This document shows positions 35,239 through 46,934 of a stretch of DNA of 64,000 nucleotides, one piece after another; the first letter of the stretch is position 1, and every line of letters begins with the position of its first letter. The stretch spans positions 16,527,001 through 16,591,000 of the forward strand of contig NC_085119.1 of NCBI RefSeq assembly GCF_030269925.1. Reading direction: 5' to 3'. A program made the translations under genes and the position numbers. The DNA comes from Bombyx mori (lineage: Eukaryota; Arthropoda; Insecta; Lepidoptera; Bombycidae). Below the pieces are notes generated by a model, which was given only the letters and a program-made list of their open reading frames with translations, made no database searches and was not told the origin of the DNA.

Positions 35239-35334
35239 CCAAACAATAATAACTTCACAATAATAAATTTTAACTTAACAATAATAAATTAACAATCTAA
35301 TTTAAGTTACATTTTTAATACACTTATTATCTAG

Positions 35335-35530
35335 TTTTATTATTCGACACCGGTTTCTTGATCGTCTTGCTGTACAGTATAGGCCTCCCCAAGGGTTCTC
35401 CATAATATTCTATCCTGCGTTTTTCTCATCCAAGTCGTTCCTGCCACTTTTTTGATGTCATCTTCCCATCTACGTTGCTGTCTTCCTCTATTTCGCTTTT
35501 TATATCTTGGACACCATTCTGTCATTCCTT
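35335..35530 (-). pseudogene. RTE-like LINE, reverse transcriptase C-terminus
   Basis: The minus-strand frame reads RGRQQRRWEDDIKKVAGTTW and then a LWRTLGEAY motif, the typical C-terminal end of lepidopteran RTE-like endonuclease/reverse transcriptases. The frame slips at the final YVQQ motif (reads YTVQQ). No upstream domains, so this is a 5'-truncated dead copy. Confidence 0.8.
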
Positions 35531-36177
35531 TGGCTCATTTTTCTGTTTTATCTCGAATTGAATGTCCTCGAATATACATACATAGTATCAAAAGTACCAA
35601 ACGCGTTTACACGCACGTTTTATGGCCCAATACAGCACATGTCTTGTTAAAAGAATATCGCGAAGAATAAAAGGATTTTTTATTTGTAAATGGACATTCA
35701 TATTATTACGGACCATTTTATGGGTCGAGACATGTGTTTCAACCAAATAACAGCTGTTCTATACTTCAAAGTAATACATTTGGATTGGGGACAGACTTGT
35801 TATATCAATAGTCACCATTCTCTGTCACCGGTTTTGCTAAACGATATTATTTAAATTATAAATCGATACTTGACAGCTCATCCCGAATATCGATATTGGT
35901 CAGTATCAGTTAATTTCCGGCCATTCGATATTCGGTTCGAAAACGATTGTGTAATCCCTGAATCCATAAATTAAATATTATTATCCAAACTTTTTTATTA
36001 ATAATGTTCGTTGACTTCGCTTCAAGGGTTTTACAGTACTATATAAATTATTACTATTATTACCTACTTATGATACATAAATCATCCGCGAGATACGTGA
36101 AAAAGTCGTCATGAATATAATATTATTGTAACTTACTGAACCATTACTTTTTTCATTTAGCCATTGTCCGATGATTC
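35531..36177. other. Unique stretch
   Basis: Nothing recognised. Confidence 0.5.
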
Positions 36178-36449
36178 TATAATTGAATATGCAATTTCGA
36201 AAAGGGCACATCTCTGAAAATGTTAAATGTTCAGGAAATGAAAAAAAATGATTATTTTCTAAAGCAGTGTAAAATTTAAAATATTAACTTTTGAGATATA
36301 TATTTTAGTGTTAATTAGCAATTGAAAATTACTGGAATTATTATAAAATGGGTGTAGGTAAGCCTCAAAACTACATGTAAGTATATGAAAAAACGTATTT
36401 GAAAAAATATGCGACATGTGCCCTTTTCGAAATTGCATATTCAATTATA
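36178..36449. mobile_element. MITE-like element with 34-bp perfect inverted termini
   Basis: 36178-36211 and 36416-36449 are exact reverse complements (outer end TATAATTGAATATGC, inner end AAAAGGGCACAT) around an AT-rich 204-bp interior with no ORF. No clear target duplication is visible: the flanks are GATTC and ACGAA. The superfamily is not assignable by eye. Confidence 0.75.
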
Positions 36450-37033
36450 ACGAATTGAAAACTACACTATTTTATTGTAAGTCATGGACGGGAATTCGTT
36501 CTACTCCTCAACAACAGATGGCGTTCGTGGTATATTACTTAATTACAAAATTCGTTTTAAATGTCTTTAAGCTAAAAAAAAGGTCCTTAATTAAGTATAT
36601 TATGATTTAAATTTAACTTATATATTTTTGTTTGTAAATTTTAAAGGAATTTAATCTTTTTATTTTGAAAATATCATAAAATAAAATATACTAAGTAGGT
36701 ACTTATTTGTATACTGAAATGTTATTGGTTATTGTTCGTCAATAAACAGGAGATCTTTGCTCTAATCAATAAACAAGCCCCTATAGGTCGGCAATGTATG
36801 GTAGAGAGTTATAGTCAGTATCTAGTTCTTTAAGGTTGAAGAATAAACTACAGCACCACATGACGACTTCATGTGTAAACAAATATTAACCCTTTGCACT
36901 CCGGGCCCTTACGATTGTGTAAACAACGCAATTCGAGACAATTCCGGCCAAATTAGGGAAACGATTTACAAATTTAAACACATTTATAAACAATGAAATA
37001 ATAAAATTTTACCAATTTACTAATATGATAAAA
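36450..37033. other. Unique AT-rich stretch
   Basis: Nothing recognised. Confidence 0.5.
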
Positions 37034-37402
37034 CACTTAACATTCTTAAAGTTCATGAATGACTTCCACGGTGAAGGAATAACATATTGTAATAATAATA
37101 ACAAACGTGTAAAAACTTATAATTTGCGTAATTACTGGTGGTAGGACCTCTTGTGAGTCCGCACTGGTAGGAAACCACCGTCCTGCCTATTTCTGCAGTG
37201 ACGCAGTATAACAAATACCTTTCGGATTGAAGGGTGGACAGCCGTTGTTAGGTAAAAAAAACTGAGACTTCGAACTCCCTGAAACCTAGAAACACCTTGA
37301 GATATTTGTGGATGGCATTTATTATGTTGACATCTATGGGCTCCTATGAACGCTTAAAATCATGTGGGCCGTGAGCTCGTCGACTCATCGAAGCAATAAA
37401 AT
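37034..37402 (+). mobile_element. Bm1 SINE, diverged, head-truncated
   Basis: From CACTTAACATTC to GACTCATCGAAGCAATAAAA, with several small indels. It meets the next copy tail to tail. Confidence 0.88.
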
Positions 37403-37403
37403 A

Positions 37404-37639
37404 CATTTTTTTTTATTGCTTAGATGGGTGGACGAGCTCACAGCCCTCCTGGTGGTAAGTGGTTACTGGAGCCCATAGACATCTACAACGTAAATGCGCC
37501 ACCCACCTTGATATAAGTTCTAAGGTCTCAGTATAGTTACAAAACGGCTGCCCCACCCTTCAAACAGAAACGCATTACTGCTTCACGGCAGAAATAGGCG
37601 GGGTGGTGGTACCTACCCGTGCGGACTCACAAGAGGTCC
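37404..37639 (-). mobile_element. Bm1 SINE, truncated, tail-to-tail with the previous copy
   Basis: Starts at the T-run, GCTTAGATGGGTGGACGAGC, and ends at CTCACAAGAGGTCC. Better preserved than its neighbour, so probably the younger insertion. Confidence 0.92.
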
Positions 37640-38198
37640 AATAATACTCTGCAATAAGCTCTCGTACGCCGTTCGACTGAAAGTCTTATGTTGTGATGAA
37701 AACGCATACAATATCATTTTACAACGTAACAGATAGGTACATCGTTTGAATTATGTTCAATCACTACAGGTTAATTTACATACACACATTCATGGATGAT
37801 TAAAAACCTGCAAATTAAGGACCGTTAATTTTATTAAATACAACACGCAAACGCTTTTTTAGGTGACACGATTTGCTATATTATCATCATATTGTTATCA
37901 GCTATTCTTTAATAATAAATATAAAATGTGTATGTGAATTTATATTGGTAAACATTCCTTTAAAGCATTTCGGATCAATTATGAGAGCATTGCGTCACTT
38001 TTCTAATATTATTATTAGTGGTGCTCAAACTATGCGTTATCTATATGTCGTGGTTAACGACTTTTAGTAATATTAAGACGTTGTTTTGACTATTATTTTA
38101 AATGATGAAATGTTGTTTTGATAAATATCACTAAATGTAGGGTAGACTCCGTAACGCCACAGTATAAAATGGCGGTACGTGGACAGAGTCGTGGCTAC
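37640..38198. other. Unique AT-rich stretch
   Basis: A short plus ORF (37873-38067) only. Confidence 0.5.
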
Positions 38199-38562
38199 AC
38201 GTCCTTACGGATCCATCAGATCCAATAACCTTTGCACTAGACGCCTTCAGCTCTAGGAGCAGGCTTAGGGACCCCGGTAACCGTATTCGTCGAACTCGAC
38301 AAAGAGTTCGCCGTGCAACCTAGCCCATGAATCAGCTCGCTGATTTTCTCGCCGGATCTTCTCAGCGGGTCGCGATTCCGATCCGGTAGTAGATTCATTC
38401 GCGAAGCAGCTACTCTTGAGTTGTTAGGTCTCCTTCGGAGGCGCTCGGGTAGCTGTTAGCAAATCCCACCCATCCTGGCTGAGCCTTTGCTCGCCCACCT
38501 GTCCTGGTGAAACTGGAAAGGCCTCCGGGCCACCAGTAATGCTTCAATCATAAAAAAAAAAA
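38199..38562 (+). mobile_element. Dispersed repeat family X, best copy, A-tailed
   Basis: A GC-rich body (AGGGACCCCGGTAACCG, CTCGCCGGATCTTCTCAGCG, TCCGATCCGGTAGTAGATTC, GGCCTCCGGGCCACCAGTAA) ends AATCAT plus a 10-base A-run. It behaves as a retroposed 3' end. No protein is recognised; probably the 3' UTR of a LINE. Confidence 0.7.
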
Positions 38563-38579
38563 GATTCGTGGCATTCCGT

Positions 38580-38652
38580 GTCAGACAGTCATTCAGTCCG
38601 TCTCAGTCAGTGAGTTTCTGACAGTCAGTCAGTCAGTCAGTCGGTCTGTCGG
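38580..38652. repeat. (CAGT)n / (GTCA)n microsatellite
   Basis: Imperfect tetranucleotide repeat with a pure core of about five units, right after the A tail of the preceding element. Confidence 0.85.
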
Positions 38653-38818
38653 TATGTGGAAACCGAAACTGTCGGTTTACCCTGTCATTGTGAAAGTTGT
38701 GTGTGTTGAGTTTCAATAATTACTATTCAAAAGGTTCTATTGACTTTTTATAAACTGAGTTCAACCAAATACGAGTGATGATGGAAACTACCGCTTAGCC
38801 ATCCCTGGCGCTGCGCCG

Positions 38819-39206
38819 ACATATATATTAATACGTGAAGCAAAAACTTTATACCACTTTTTACGAAAATTACGCGGACGGAGGAGTATGAAATTTCCAA
38901 TACTTATAGAAAATATAGAGAAGGAGTGCAGAATGCTAATAGCTTTTGAAAATTATTCATAAAAATACATTAAATCAATAAATAAAACATTACACACACT
39001 ACCATGTATTTTCATTCACATTTACACTCTTTTGTTTATTGTTGAAGTCTGTGGTCTAATCGAGAATAGATTAATATTGTTGGTCTTTAATATTATTTGT
39101 CTGTGAAATCTGTGATTATAGAAGTGAAGTCTTTGACAAATGACGTTCAAACTTATATTTTAAATTAATAATTATGGTCATATTTCGACCGCTGGGTGAC
39201 CATTAG
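38819..39206 (+). mobile_element. Helitron, diverged relative of 4263-4676
   Basis: Matches it from ATATATTAATACGTGAAGC, with CGGACGGAGGAGTATGAAAT and many further blocks. The 3' hairpin is kept (TGGTCATATTTCGACC) but the terminus has decayed from CTAG to TTAG. Confidence 0.72.
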
Positions 39207-39680
39207 TAGGTATATAACAATACTTGTTAATGTTTTGTTTTAATACCATCCATTAACTTGTATGTATCGTTAATGTCATGGAATCATTCAATCATGGTCG
39301 AATCAACAGGATGACTATGCATTATAACAATATGTAGTAACGATTAAATACACCCAAAGCCAAAATAATAACGTGCCTGAAGTCATAAAATCTCCTCCTT
39401 GTCTCCGACCAGATTTAGGCCTAGAATAGCTCCGTCATATTTTTTCTCGTGGATGTTCGAAAGCTTTTATTGAATATTGTAGCGTACTGTAATCGCCAAC
39501 TGGCATTCAGTGGGAATACGGGATATTGTTTGCCCACACGGGTAGGTCAAGCTGTAATACATTCCAGTCCGTAGACTTCGACCTCTTGCCTAGGGGCAAG
39601 CGATGAGGTCGATGCCACCTATGCAGGCTCACTATACCCCCTGGCCTCCCATACAAAAATCGCCCCTGTTATTTTCTTAA
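39207..39680. other. Unique stretch with a GC-richer segment
   Basis: About 39490-39660 is GC-richer (CACACGGGTAGGTCAAGC, CTTGCCTAGGGGCAAGCG, which contains a CTTGCC..GGCAAG stem). No assignment. Confidence 0.4.
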
Positions 39681-39789
39681 AATATGTGATATTAAAGAAG
39701 TAAAGTTTTTGACAATAGAACCATAATAATGTTCAAACTTAAAATTTCAATTAAGTATAGTCGACTTTCGACTTCTGTGGGACCTCTAG
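39681..39789 (+). mobile_element. Helitron 3'-end fragment
   Basis: The last about 110 bp of the 4263-4676 family: a TAGTCGACTTTCGACT hairpin, then GGGACCTCTAG before a T. Confidence 0.7.
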
Positions 39790-40559
39790 TATTATAAAAA
39801 CATAAGTATCGTTTAAAGCATGCTTAGAAAAGAGTTTAGGTTTTTTCTTTGTTTTTTTTTAACCTCTTCGACTATCTACTAGCTAAAAGGGTAACAGAAA
39901 AAAAGTACTAACACTACAGTTACTATAGTAGCATTAAATACGCCAGCTGATACCGCCTAGAAGAAAAATAGTTATTTAAAACACCCCATATTAAATTTCA
40001 ATTACGTCCCTCCATTAAACCCTACATATAACTGACATATGAAAAGAATCCACCAGAGTGGGACCGTTATGAATAAAACGTTATTTGAATTGTTAAAAAC
40101 GAGAAATCGTTCGATAATAAGCAATTTTTTGCTGCAACCCAAATCGTGATGTTGATACTTTGTCGGTATATAGATTTGATGTTGTTTTTTGCTATATTAA
40201 CGTAAAATAAGCAAAGTTTATATTTAGACTGCTTTTTCAGATATCGTTATAAGCATTTACACAGTATTGGTATATTTTTGGCGTTATCCTCATACCTATA
40301 TTTTTTCTGTTCCATTTATAGCATTCTGTAGGGTTGCGCGTCACTTCTCCAATTAAGGTATAACTTTGTACAGTTGTTGTTAGTACTTCGTGTAGCTTCT
40401 GGTATCATGAACGAATTAATTGTATTACCAGTGTACGCGGGATTTTCGCATTTAGACCATAATCAGTGATCAAAGATATTTTAAGAACAACAAAAATGGT
40501 CAACAGGTGAGTGACGAAGAAAAATTTAAGAGTTTTTTTTTTTGCTAACTGTTCTAGTA
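39790..40559. other. AT-rich unique stretch
   Basis: Nothing recognised. Confidence 0.5.
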
Positions 40560-40735
40560 ACCTAGCGGAGTTATACTAAATTCACAGAGCGATTAGGCGA
40601 GCTCAAGGGGCTCAGCCTGGCGAATTTGCTAACACTGACCCTAGCAAGGGCAGTGCTTCGCTAAATCTACCATCGGATCGGAAACGCGATCCACTGAGAA
40701 GATCCAGCGAGAAACTCAGTAGGCTTACGACTCGT
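40560..40735 (-). mobile_element. Dispersed repeat family X, internal fragment
   Basis: Plus-strand blocks GGGGCTCAGCCTGG, AGGGCAGTGCTTCGC and GAAGATCCAGCGAGAAACTC, as at 27579 and 62588. Confidence 0.7.
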
Positions 40736-41097
40736 TAAAACCGGATGAAATACTACAAACAAATAATTTAAAACTAACTAACAAAATCGGTTGAGAAACA
40801 CAGGAGAAAATCGCACTTCACTTTTTTGTTATTACCTATTTCTATACAGATATTGAATTGGTAATAGTTACTGCGTGTGATCAGATTGTAATTTACAATT
40901 TTAATACAACTGAGGTTAATATTGGGCCAAAGGAATAGTAACCAAAATACGTTACTGAAATACAAATATCTGGAAGAAATAGACGGGTTGTGTTTATTCC
41001 TAAGAAACCATTTGGCTGTGGCCTTAACATTGCTAAAGTCGATGGAGCGATAGTGTCAGTATAACTACTTAGCGTTAAATATATATAATAAAAAATA
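40736..41097. other. AT-rich unique stretch
   Basis: Nothing recognised; overlapping minus ORFs are incidental. Confidence 0.5.
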
Positions 41098-41519
41098 TGT
41101 GGTGTCGTGGTATACCGGATAGGAACGAAGTTCCTTATTATAAAAATATTAATTTTAAGTTCTACTCGAGGTATAAAGAAAATAAAACTGGAGGTTTCGC
41201 AACAAACCAAGGTCATTCGGCAACGGCGAACTTATTGTGGTACACTTCATTCACGGTTGTTTGCATAAGAGTAAGTGTATTGCGCAAACGAACGCTCTGA
41301 GATCGTGGTCAATGAATGATAAGAAACTATGTTATTTTTTGGGCGTTATTACAAAGTTAAGTCGTACACTGTGTGCTTTACTAATTTGTACGTTATTACA
41401 AAGTTAAGTCGTACACTGTGTGCATCACTAATAAAAATCTTACGTTACGGACGTTTTTTCCCAGTTAGGGTACGTACGTACCCTCCGCATCGTCTCATAA
41501 GGAACTTTGTTCCAAAAAG
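41098..41519 (+). mobile_element. Unclassified non-autonomous element N1, copy 1 (422 bp)
   Basis: Starts TGTGGTGTCG and ends TTCCAAAAAG. Subterminal arms GGAACGAAGTTCCTTAT and ATAAGGAACTTTGTTCC form an inverted repeat, and each arm is itself a small palindrome. It contains a 47-bp tandem duplication (starts 41344 and 41391). The second copy is at 51995-52404 in the same orientation. Short ORFs inside are not credible genes. Strand is arbitrary. Confidence 0.72.
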
Positions 41520-41719
41520 TCATTGAACCAAAAACACCGTCCAACGCTGTAACGGTAAGGTAGTAGACAACATTATCAAAACAAAATAAGAGATGCGCCC
41601 TACACGTTTCTATGAATACATGAATGTCATTTAAGCGCGATGTTTTTCAATTTTACGCCACAATACACAATATGAATGATATGTCATTACCATACGTGAA
41701 GACTTTTGTATTGATTGGT

Positions 41720-42070
41720 GATTTAAATGAAATGGGTATAAAGGTGCATTTGACGTATCGGATTTTCGTAGCGGTTAGCGACGCTAATTCCGGTTAAAAC
41801 CGCTACGTTTAAGTCCGCTCATACCGACCTTCTCTGAGGGGGACGAAAATCTCACAAGAATCTAAAAGCACGGCGCGAACGCACTATTCAATTTGTGAAT
41901 CGAATCGACATACCCGCCTTCTCGCGGTATCTTATTGTCAGTGAGAAGCGACCCTAAGGCGTTCGCTTCATGAACGCCGGGGATTCGAGGTTTATGTCTA
42001 TTATCTAGATAATAGAGGCAACCCCCACCTTACTCCGGTTGTGCCATAGTTAGAAGGAGAGAGATTTTCA
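41720..42070. other. GC-richer unique patch with hairpin and palindrome
   Basis: Contains a 7-bp stem with a 7-nt loop (41958-41978: GGCGTTC / GAACGCC) and the 20-bp perfect palindrome TCTATTATCTAGATAATAGA (41997-42016). No ORF or family recognised. Confidence 0.6.
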
Positions 42071-42989
42071 TACAATTCCTCGGAGCAGTTACCATGGAAC
42101 ACAATAATAGCCGCGTGTTCATTTTAAGCGTCAGATTCTAATTCAAAAAGTTTAAGTAATCGCAAAACTGATCTCGGGATCAGCACGTGTAAGCTTGCGT
42201 ACGAACTAGAGCACATCAATCAATCTAACATAAAAATACAGATTGCACATGTGTGGGATTCTTGCTGTGCCCTAATTCACGGTTTGTGGTCTCAAATGTA
42301 CCTACGCAGAACATCACATTGGTTTTGTCATTGTTTCTTAGCTGGCGATTGAGTAGCATCGCCTGATCTCTTCTCGTGAGGGTCGGAAATGATGACCAAG
42401 GGATTTACCGGGGAATATACTACTCGGTTCCATACAGGTATCCATACCCCTATACATGGTATTAGACCAAATTAAGAACCAACACAAGAGTGTACCACGG
42501 TCTTTTCGCAGATTCCTGTCGTGTGGCAGCCACGTGGTCGTGGTGGAAGCGACAGCCACCATACGATACATAGAGATCCACGACAATATAGAAATTTCTA
42601 ATTCCGTTAAAAAATATATTCAAAAATATCGAACACAATGCTGCAAGTGAATTGTACCCAACGTCTATAATTATCGGTAATTAACTGAACAATCGTCGCC
42701 ATTAATTAGAAAGTCGTTAGTTATCCTCAAAGTTCAAATATTGAATTGTCTATCGATTTTCATTCAATATTGTGTCATCAGTCTCGAAACGTTTGATATT
42801 TTGATTTCGATCGTTGAATTTTGTTATTAATCATACACTTTTATTTTAAGTTTTTAAATTGTCATTAATTTAAAGCAAATTTGGTGCCAAGAGATCGTAA
42901 ACATTATATAATTGATTGTAAGCGTCCGAATACTTATGAAAATTAATTTTTAGTTAAGTTTGTTAAATTATACAAGTCTGGTTATAGTG
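42071..42989. other. Unique stretch
   Basis: An 82-codon minus ORF (42338-42586) opposes a 64-codon plus ORF. Neither is recognised. Confidence 0.45.
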
Positions 42990-43219
42990 TTGACCGCGTG
43001 AACCTCCCTAGTCTGAGCGGGTTCTGACCCTGGGCGGAGATCGGACGTCGAGTCAGAGAACGCAAGGGGAGTCGTTTGGTGCAGTAGGACCCTAAAATCC
43101 TTGGGCCCGCGGTCTGCTCCCAACATCTGCAGACCGTCAAATCCCACATACCCAGCCTGCCCCCTAGGCCTGGACATTTAGGAGGAAATTGGGCCCTACC
43201 AGAATAAAATAAATAAATT
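42990..43219 (+). mobile_element. R1-like LINE 3'-UTR end with A-rich tail
   Basis: GCAAGGGGAGTCGTTT, GGGCCCGCGGTCTGCTCCCA and CCTGCCCCCTAGGCCTGGAC match the tail of the decayed R1-like LINE at 11885-12575. It ends in an (AAAT)n-like run. Less decayed than that copy, but no coding part remains. Confidence 0.7.
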
Positions 43220-43541
43220 ATACGCAGCTCTTAATTTCAAACCACATCTGCTCTACAACAGGCAATCGATATGAAAAAAAAACATCCATTTTTATACCAC
43301 ACGTCACATCTAAACATAACAGTTTCAATCCCACAAATAAAGTAGAGAATACTAAAATAGAAATTCCCACTCGAAGCCATATCTAACGACCTGTTTAAGT
43401 CCTAGTTTGGGTAAACGTAAAAAAACGTCACAGAATTCATCGCAACATCGTGGTTCTCATGTTTACAATAAGACATAGTAGCAAGAAACACCCAAGCCTT
43501 GAACTAAGCAGAGAGAAGGCTTCTAGAAATATGCTGGTAAG
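43220..43541. other. Unique stretch
   Basis: Nothing recognised. Confidence 0.5.
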
Positions 43542-43795
43542 TTTTTTTTTTTTTATTGCTTAGGTGGGTGGACGAGCTCACAACCCACCTGGTGTTAAGT
43601 GGCTACTGGAGCCCATAGACATCTACAACGTAAATGCACCACCCACTTTGAGATATAAAAGTTCTAAGGTCTCAAGTACAGTTACAACGGCTGCCCCACC
43701 CTTCAAACCGAAACGCATTCTGCTTCACGGCAAAAATAGGCGGGGTGGTGATACCTACCCGTGCGGACTCACAAGAGGTCCTACCGCCAGTAAAG
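43542..43795 (-). mobile_element. Bm1 SINE, truncated at the ACTGGTGG point
   Basis: Antisense: a long T-run, GCTTAGGTGGGTGGACGAGC, to CTACCGCCAGTAAAG. The 93-codon plus ORF across it is a shadow. Confidence 0.92.
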
Positions 43796-43897
43796 TTTGG
43801 CATCAGAATACCGTAATCATTATCAACATCACCAAATTAAAATAATACACAAATATATGTTCAATATAAGTAAATTATTTATTACTGGAATTGTATA

Positions 43898-44084
43898 CTG
43901 TGAGCATGCATGGGAATGTACCATCATCATTTCTATATTTGATGTTAACCAGTCATGAGTTCCACATTGAAGGATGGGACCATTATTTAACTGTATACTT
44001 GAGATTTAGTGTATCAAGATTATCTGGATGGGTAACAGTAATATCTAAATGATGTCTATGGCTCTGTCAATCCATCTAGTCATA
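43898..44084 (+). mobile_element. Decayed Bm1 SINE
   Basis: Ordered remnants: GGGAATGTACCATCATC, CACATTGAAGGATGGGACC, ACTGTATACTTGAGA and GATGTCTATGGCTC, then AATCCATCTAG. Confidence 0.55.
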
Positions 44085-44402
44085 TAATTCAAACATCACT
44101 TAAAATTGATGTGTGCTGTGATAACAAAACTGCAAAAAGAATCCAAAGCCATTGAGGGTCTTTAAGCCATTTGTAAATATATTATTAGGACAACGGTAAA
44201 AAAAAAAACATCAAACATAGTATCATGTTGGGTCATTTAAGTTCAATCGTTTTGTCTGCCCATTACTTTTTTATTGGTCATCGTAAAATTTCCATTTCTT
44301 TACTCTCAAACTGTTCGTGTGTATCGAATTGTGCCCTTAATTGTGCAGGAAATGCCCCCTTCTTTACTGTTATATAGAATTTAATTTCATAATTAACGAC
44401 TC

Positions 44403-45212
44403 ATTAATCTCTATAAACTGTTTTGAAATTAGGCCCTAATTTCATGACTTTTCAGCTATAGCCAGTCTTATAAGGTATACAACCACTTTTGCAATATACG
44501 GCACATTAATCTCTATAAACTTCTTTGAAATTAGGTCCTAATTTCATGACTTTTCAGCTATAGCCAGACTTATGAGATATACGACCACTTCAACAATATA
44601 AGGCACATTAATCTCTATAAACTTCTTTGAAATTAGGTCCTAATTTCATGACTTTTCAGCTATAGCCAGACTTATGAGATATACGACCACTTCAACAATA
44701 TAAGGCACATTAATCTCTATAAACTTCTTTAAAATTAGGCCCTAGTTTCATGACTTTTCAGCTATAGCCAGTCTTATAAGATATACAACCACTTTTGCAA
44801 TATACGGCACATTAATCTCTATAAACTTCTTTAAAATAAGGCCCTAATTTCATGCCTTTTCAGCTATAGCCAGACTTATGAGATATACGACCACTTCCAC
44901 AATATAAGGCACATTAATTTCTATAAACTTCTCTTAAAATTAGACCCTAATTTCATGACTTTTCAGCTATAGCCAGACTTATAAGATATACAACCACTTC
45001 GGCAATATACGGCACATTAATCTCTATAAAATTCTTTAAAATTAGGCCCTAATTTCATGACTTTTCAGCTATAGCCAAACTTATAAGATATACAACCACT
45101 TCTGCAATATACGGCACATTAATCTCTATAAACTTCTTTAAAATTAGGCCCTAATTTCATGCCTTTTCAGCTATAGCCAAACATCTGAGATGTACCACTT
45201 CCACAATATACA
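44403..45212. repeat. Minisatellite: eight tandem units of about 102 bp
   Basis: Units begin ATTAATCTCTATAAAC at 44403, 44505, 44607, 44709, 44811, 44913, 45016 and 45118 (period 102, once 103). Each contains TTTCATGACTTTTCAGCTAT or a one-base variant. Units 2 and 3 look identical. Two unit types differ in the second half (ACAACC..GCAATATACGG against ACGACC..ACAATATAAGG), in the order A-B-B-A-B-A-A-B. No ORF runs through it. Confidence 0.95.
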
Positions 45213-46487
45213 AGTACACAGTATAATTATTATGATCAGATATGGTGACAGGCAATTAGGGAACGATGTTTTTGTTGCTGATGACATTGTGTTTTCTGGG
45301 AAGTTTCTTGTTTGTACAGCACACGTGGGAGTTCCGCCATGTTGCCTTACGAGTGCCGTTTCGATGCATGTGTCGACCTCCGGCTTAAATTAACCGGAAA
45401 CATCGAGGGGAACAGTTAAAATTCGGTGCAGGTCTATTGAATACGTCTTGAAACTTAAACACGCGACCGTGGGATTCCAGTTTAAAACGAATTTCACGTA
45501 TACGGATTTGAGAGATATTTTCAGTTATATTATAATTAATTAGACATGACATAACACACGTCGCAGGAAATTACTACATAAAATCAGGCAAGGACAAGGA
45601 AGGAGTCATGGAAAAGGATGGAGGAGTCCTTTACCCAAATACGGGTCCAAATCTCATACATAGTACTAATATTAAATAATTAATTAATTATAAGTATGTA
45701 ACCTTTTAATTTTAAACTACAACTTACTAACAATCATTGTGTTATAAATCGAGAGTGAGAATTGGATTAAATGGCTTAATTATTATTATTATTAATTAAT
45801 TAGACAATCGCCCAGGATTACGATAAAGTGTGAATAAATAAACAATTATTTCATTATGTAAATTATTTATCAAAAAACATTAGTGCGACTAATTATACAA
45901 ATATTTAGCAGAAAACTAGTAACAGCCAGTAGTCGAACAATTGACATTTTCAAACAGAACTCAACGAATATAACAACAGCATAAATGACGATGCAGTTTT
46001 GTCAACAAACAAAACCGGTCGAAGAGAAATAATATGTAAATTATTTGGGAATAGAAATGGTTATATTGATAATGGGAGCATCGGGTTCAAGAACGAGTAT
46101 ATCACGGGTGGTCTCGTCTTCCCCGGCCACGTGGGATGTTTTTTTCTGTATTATTTGCTATGTCCATTCATTGATTTACGTTCGTTAAACACGAACGTGT
46201 CGGGATGCGACACGGAACTGTTTTGTTTACAATATAGAATGACTTATTTGGGAAAATAGCGCATTGTGTTTATTAAATAACCATTCATTTATTGAGTATT
46301 ATGTATATAATATATTAATATATAATAATAATTATTTTATTTCGCAGAGTAAAATAGTGCGTAGTTTACATTCTTAGGCTCCTAATTAGATTCAAATTTA
46401 CCAACATTTACAATATAAACCGGGAACATATTTTCAAAATTATTCTCAAATTTATTACGAATTGTGTTTAATTTAAGTGAGTAAGTC
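45213..46487. other. AT-rich unique stretch
   Basis: Short plus ORFs at 45190-45393 and 45999-46259 are not recognised. Short tandem ATT and TAAT runs are present. Confidence 0.5.
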
Positions 46488-46934
46488 TTTTTTTTTTATT
46501 GTTTAGATGAGTGGACGAGCTCACAGCCCACCTGGTGTTAAGTGGTTACTGGAGCCCATAGACATCTACAACGTAGACGCGCCACCCACCTTGAGATACA
46601 AGTTCTAAAGTCTCAGTATAGTTACAACGGCTGCCCCACCCTTCAAACTGAAACGCATTACTGCTTCACGGCAGAAATAGGCAGGTTGGTGGTACCTATC
46701 CGCGCGGACTCACAAGTGGTCCTACCACCAGTAATTACGCATATTATAATTTTGCGGGTTTGACTTTTATAAGACGATGTTATTCCTTCACCGTGGAAAC
46801 CAATTGTGAACATTTGTTAAGTACGTACATATATCATTAGAAAAATGGGTACCCACCCGCCTGGGATTCAGACACCGGTGCATCGCTCGACACGAATGCA
46901 TCGGACGTCTTATCCCTTAGTCCACGACGGCTTC
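46488..46934 (-). mobile_element. Full-length Bm1 SINE with tRNA head
   Basis: Antisense, complete from a long T-run to TTAGTCCACGACGGCTTCC. The tRNA-like B-box region reads GGGATTCAGACACC on the plus strand, so the promoter is probably damaged. Confidence 0.94.

Noticed and set aside
44403..45212. Tandem array as a CRISPR-like array
   Set aside because: Units are contiguous 102-bp repeats without unique spacers, in an insect genome; it is a minisatellite.
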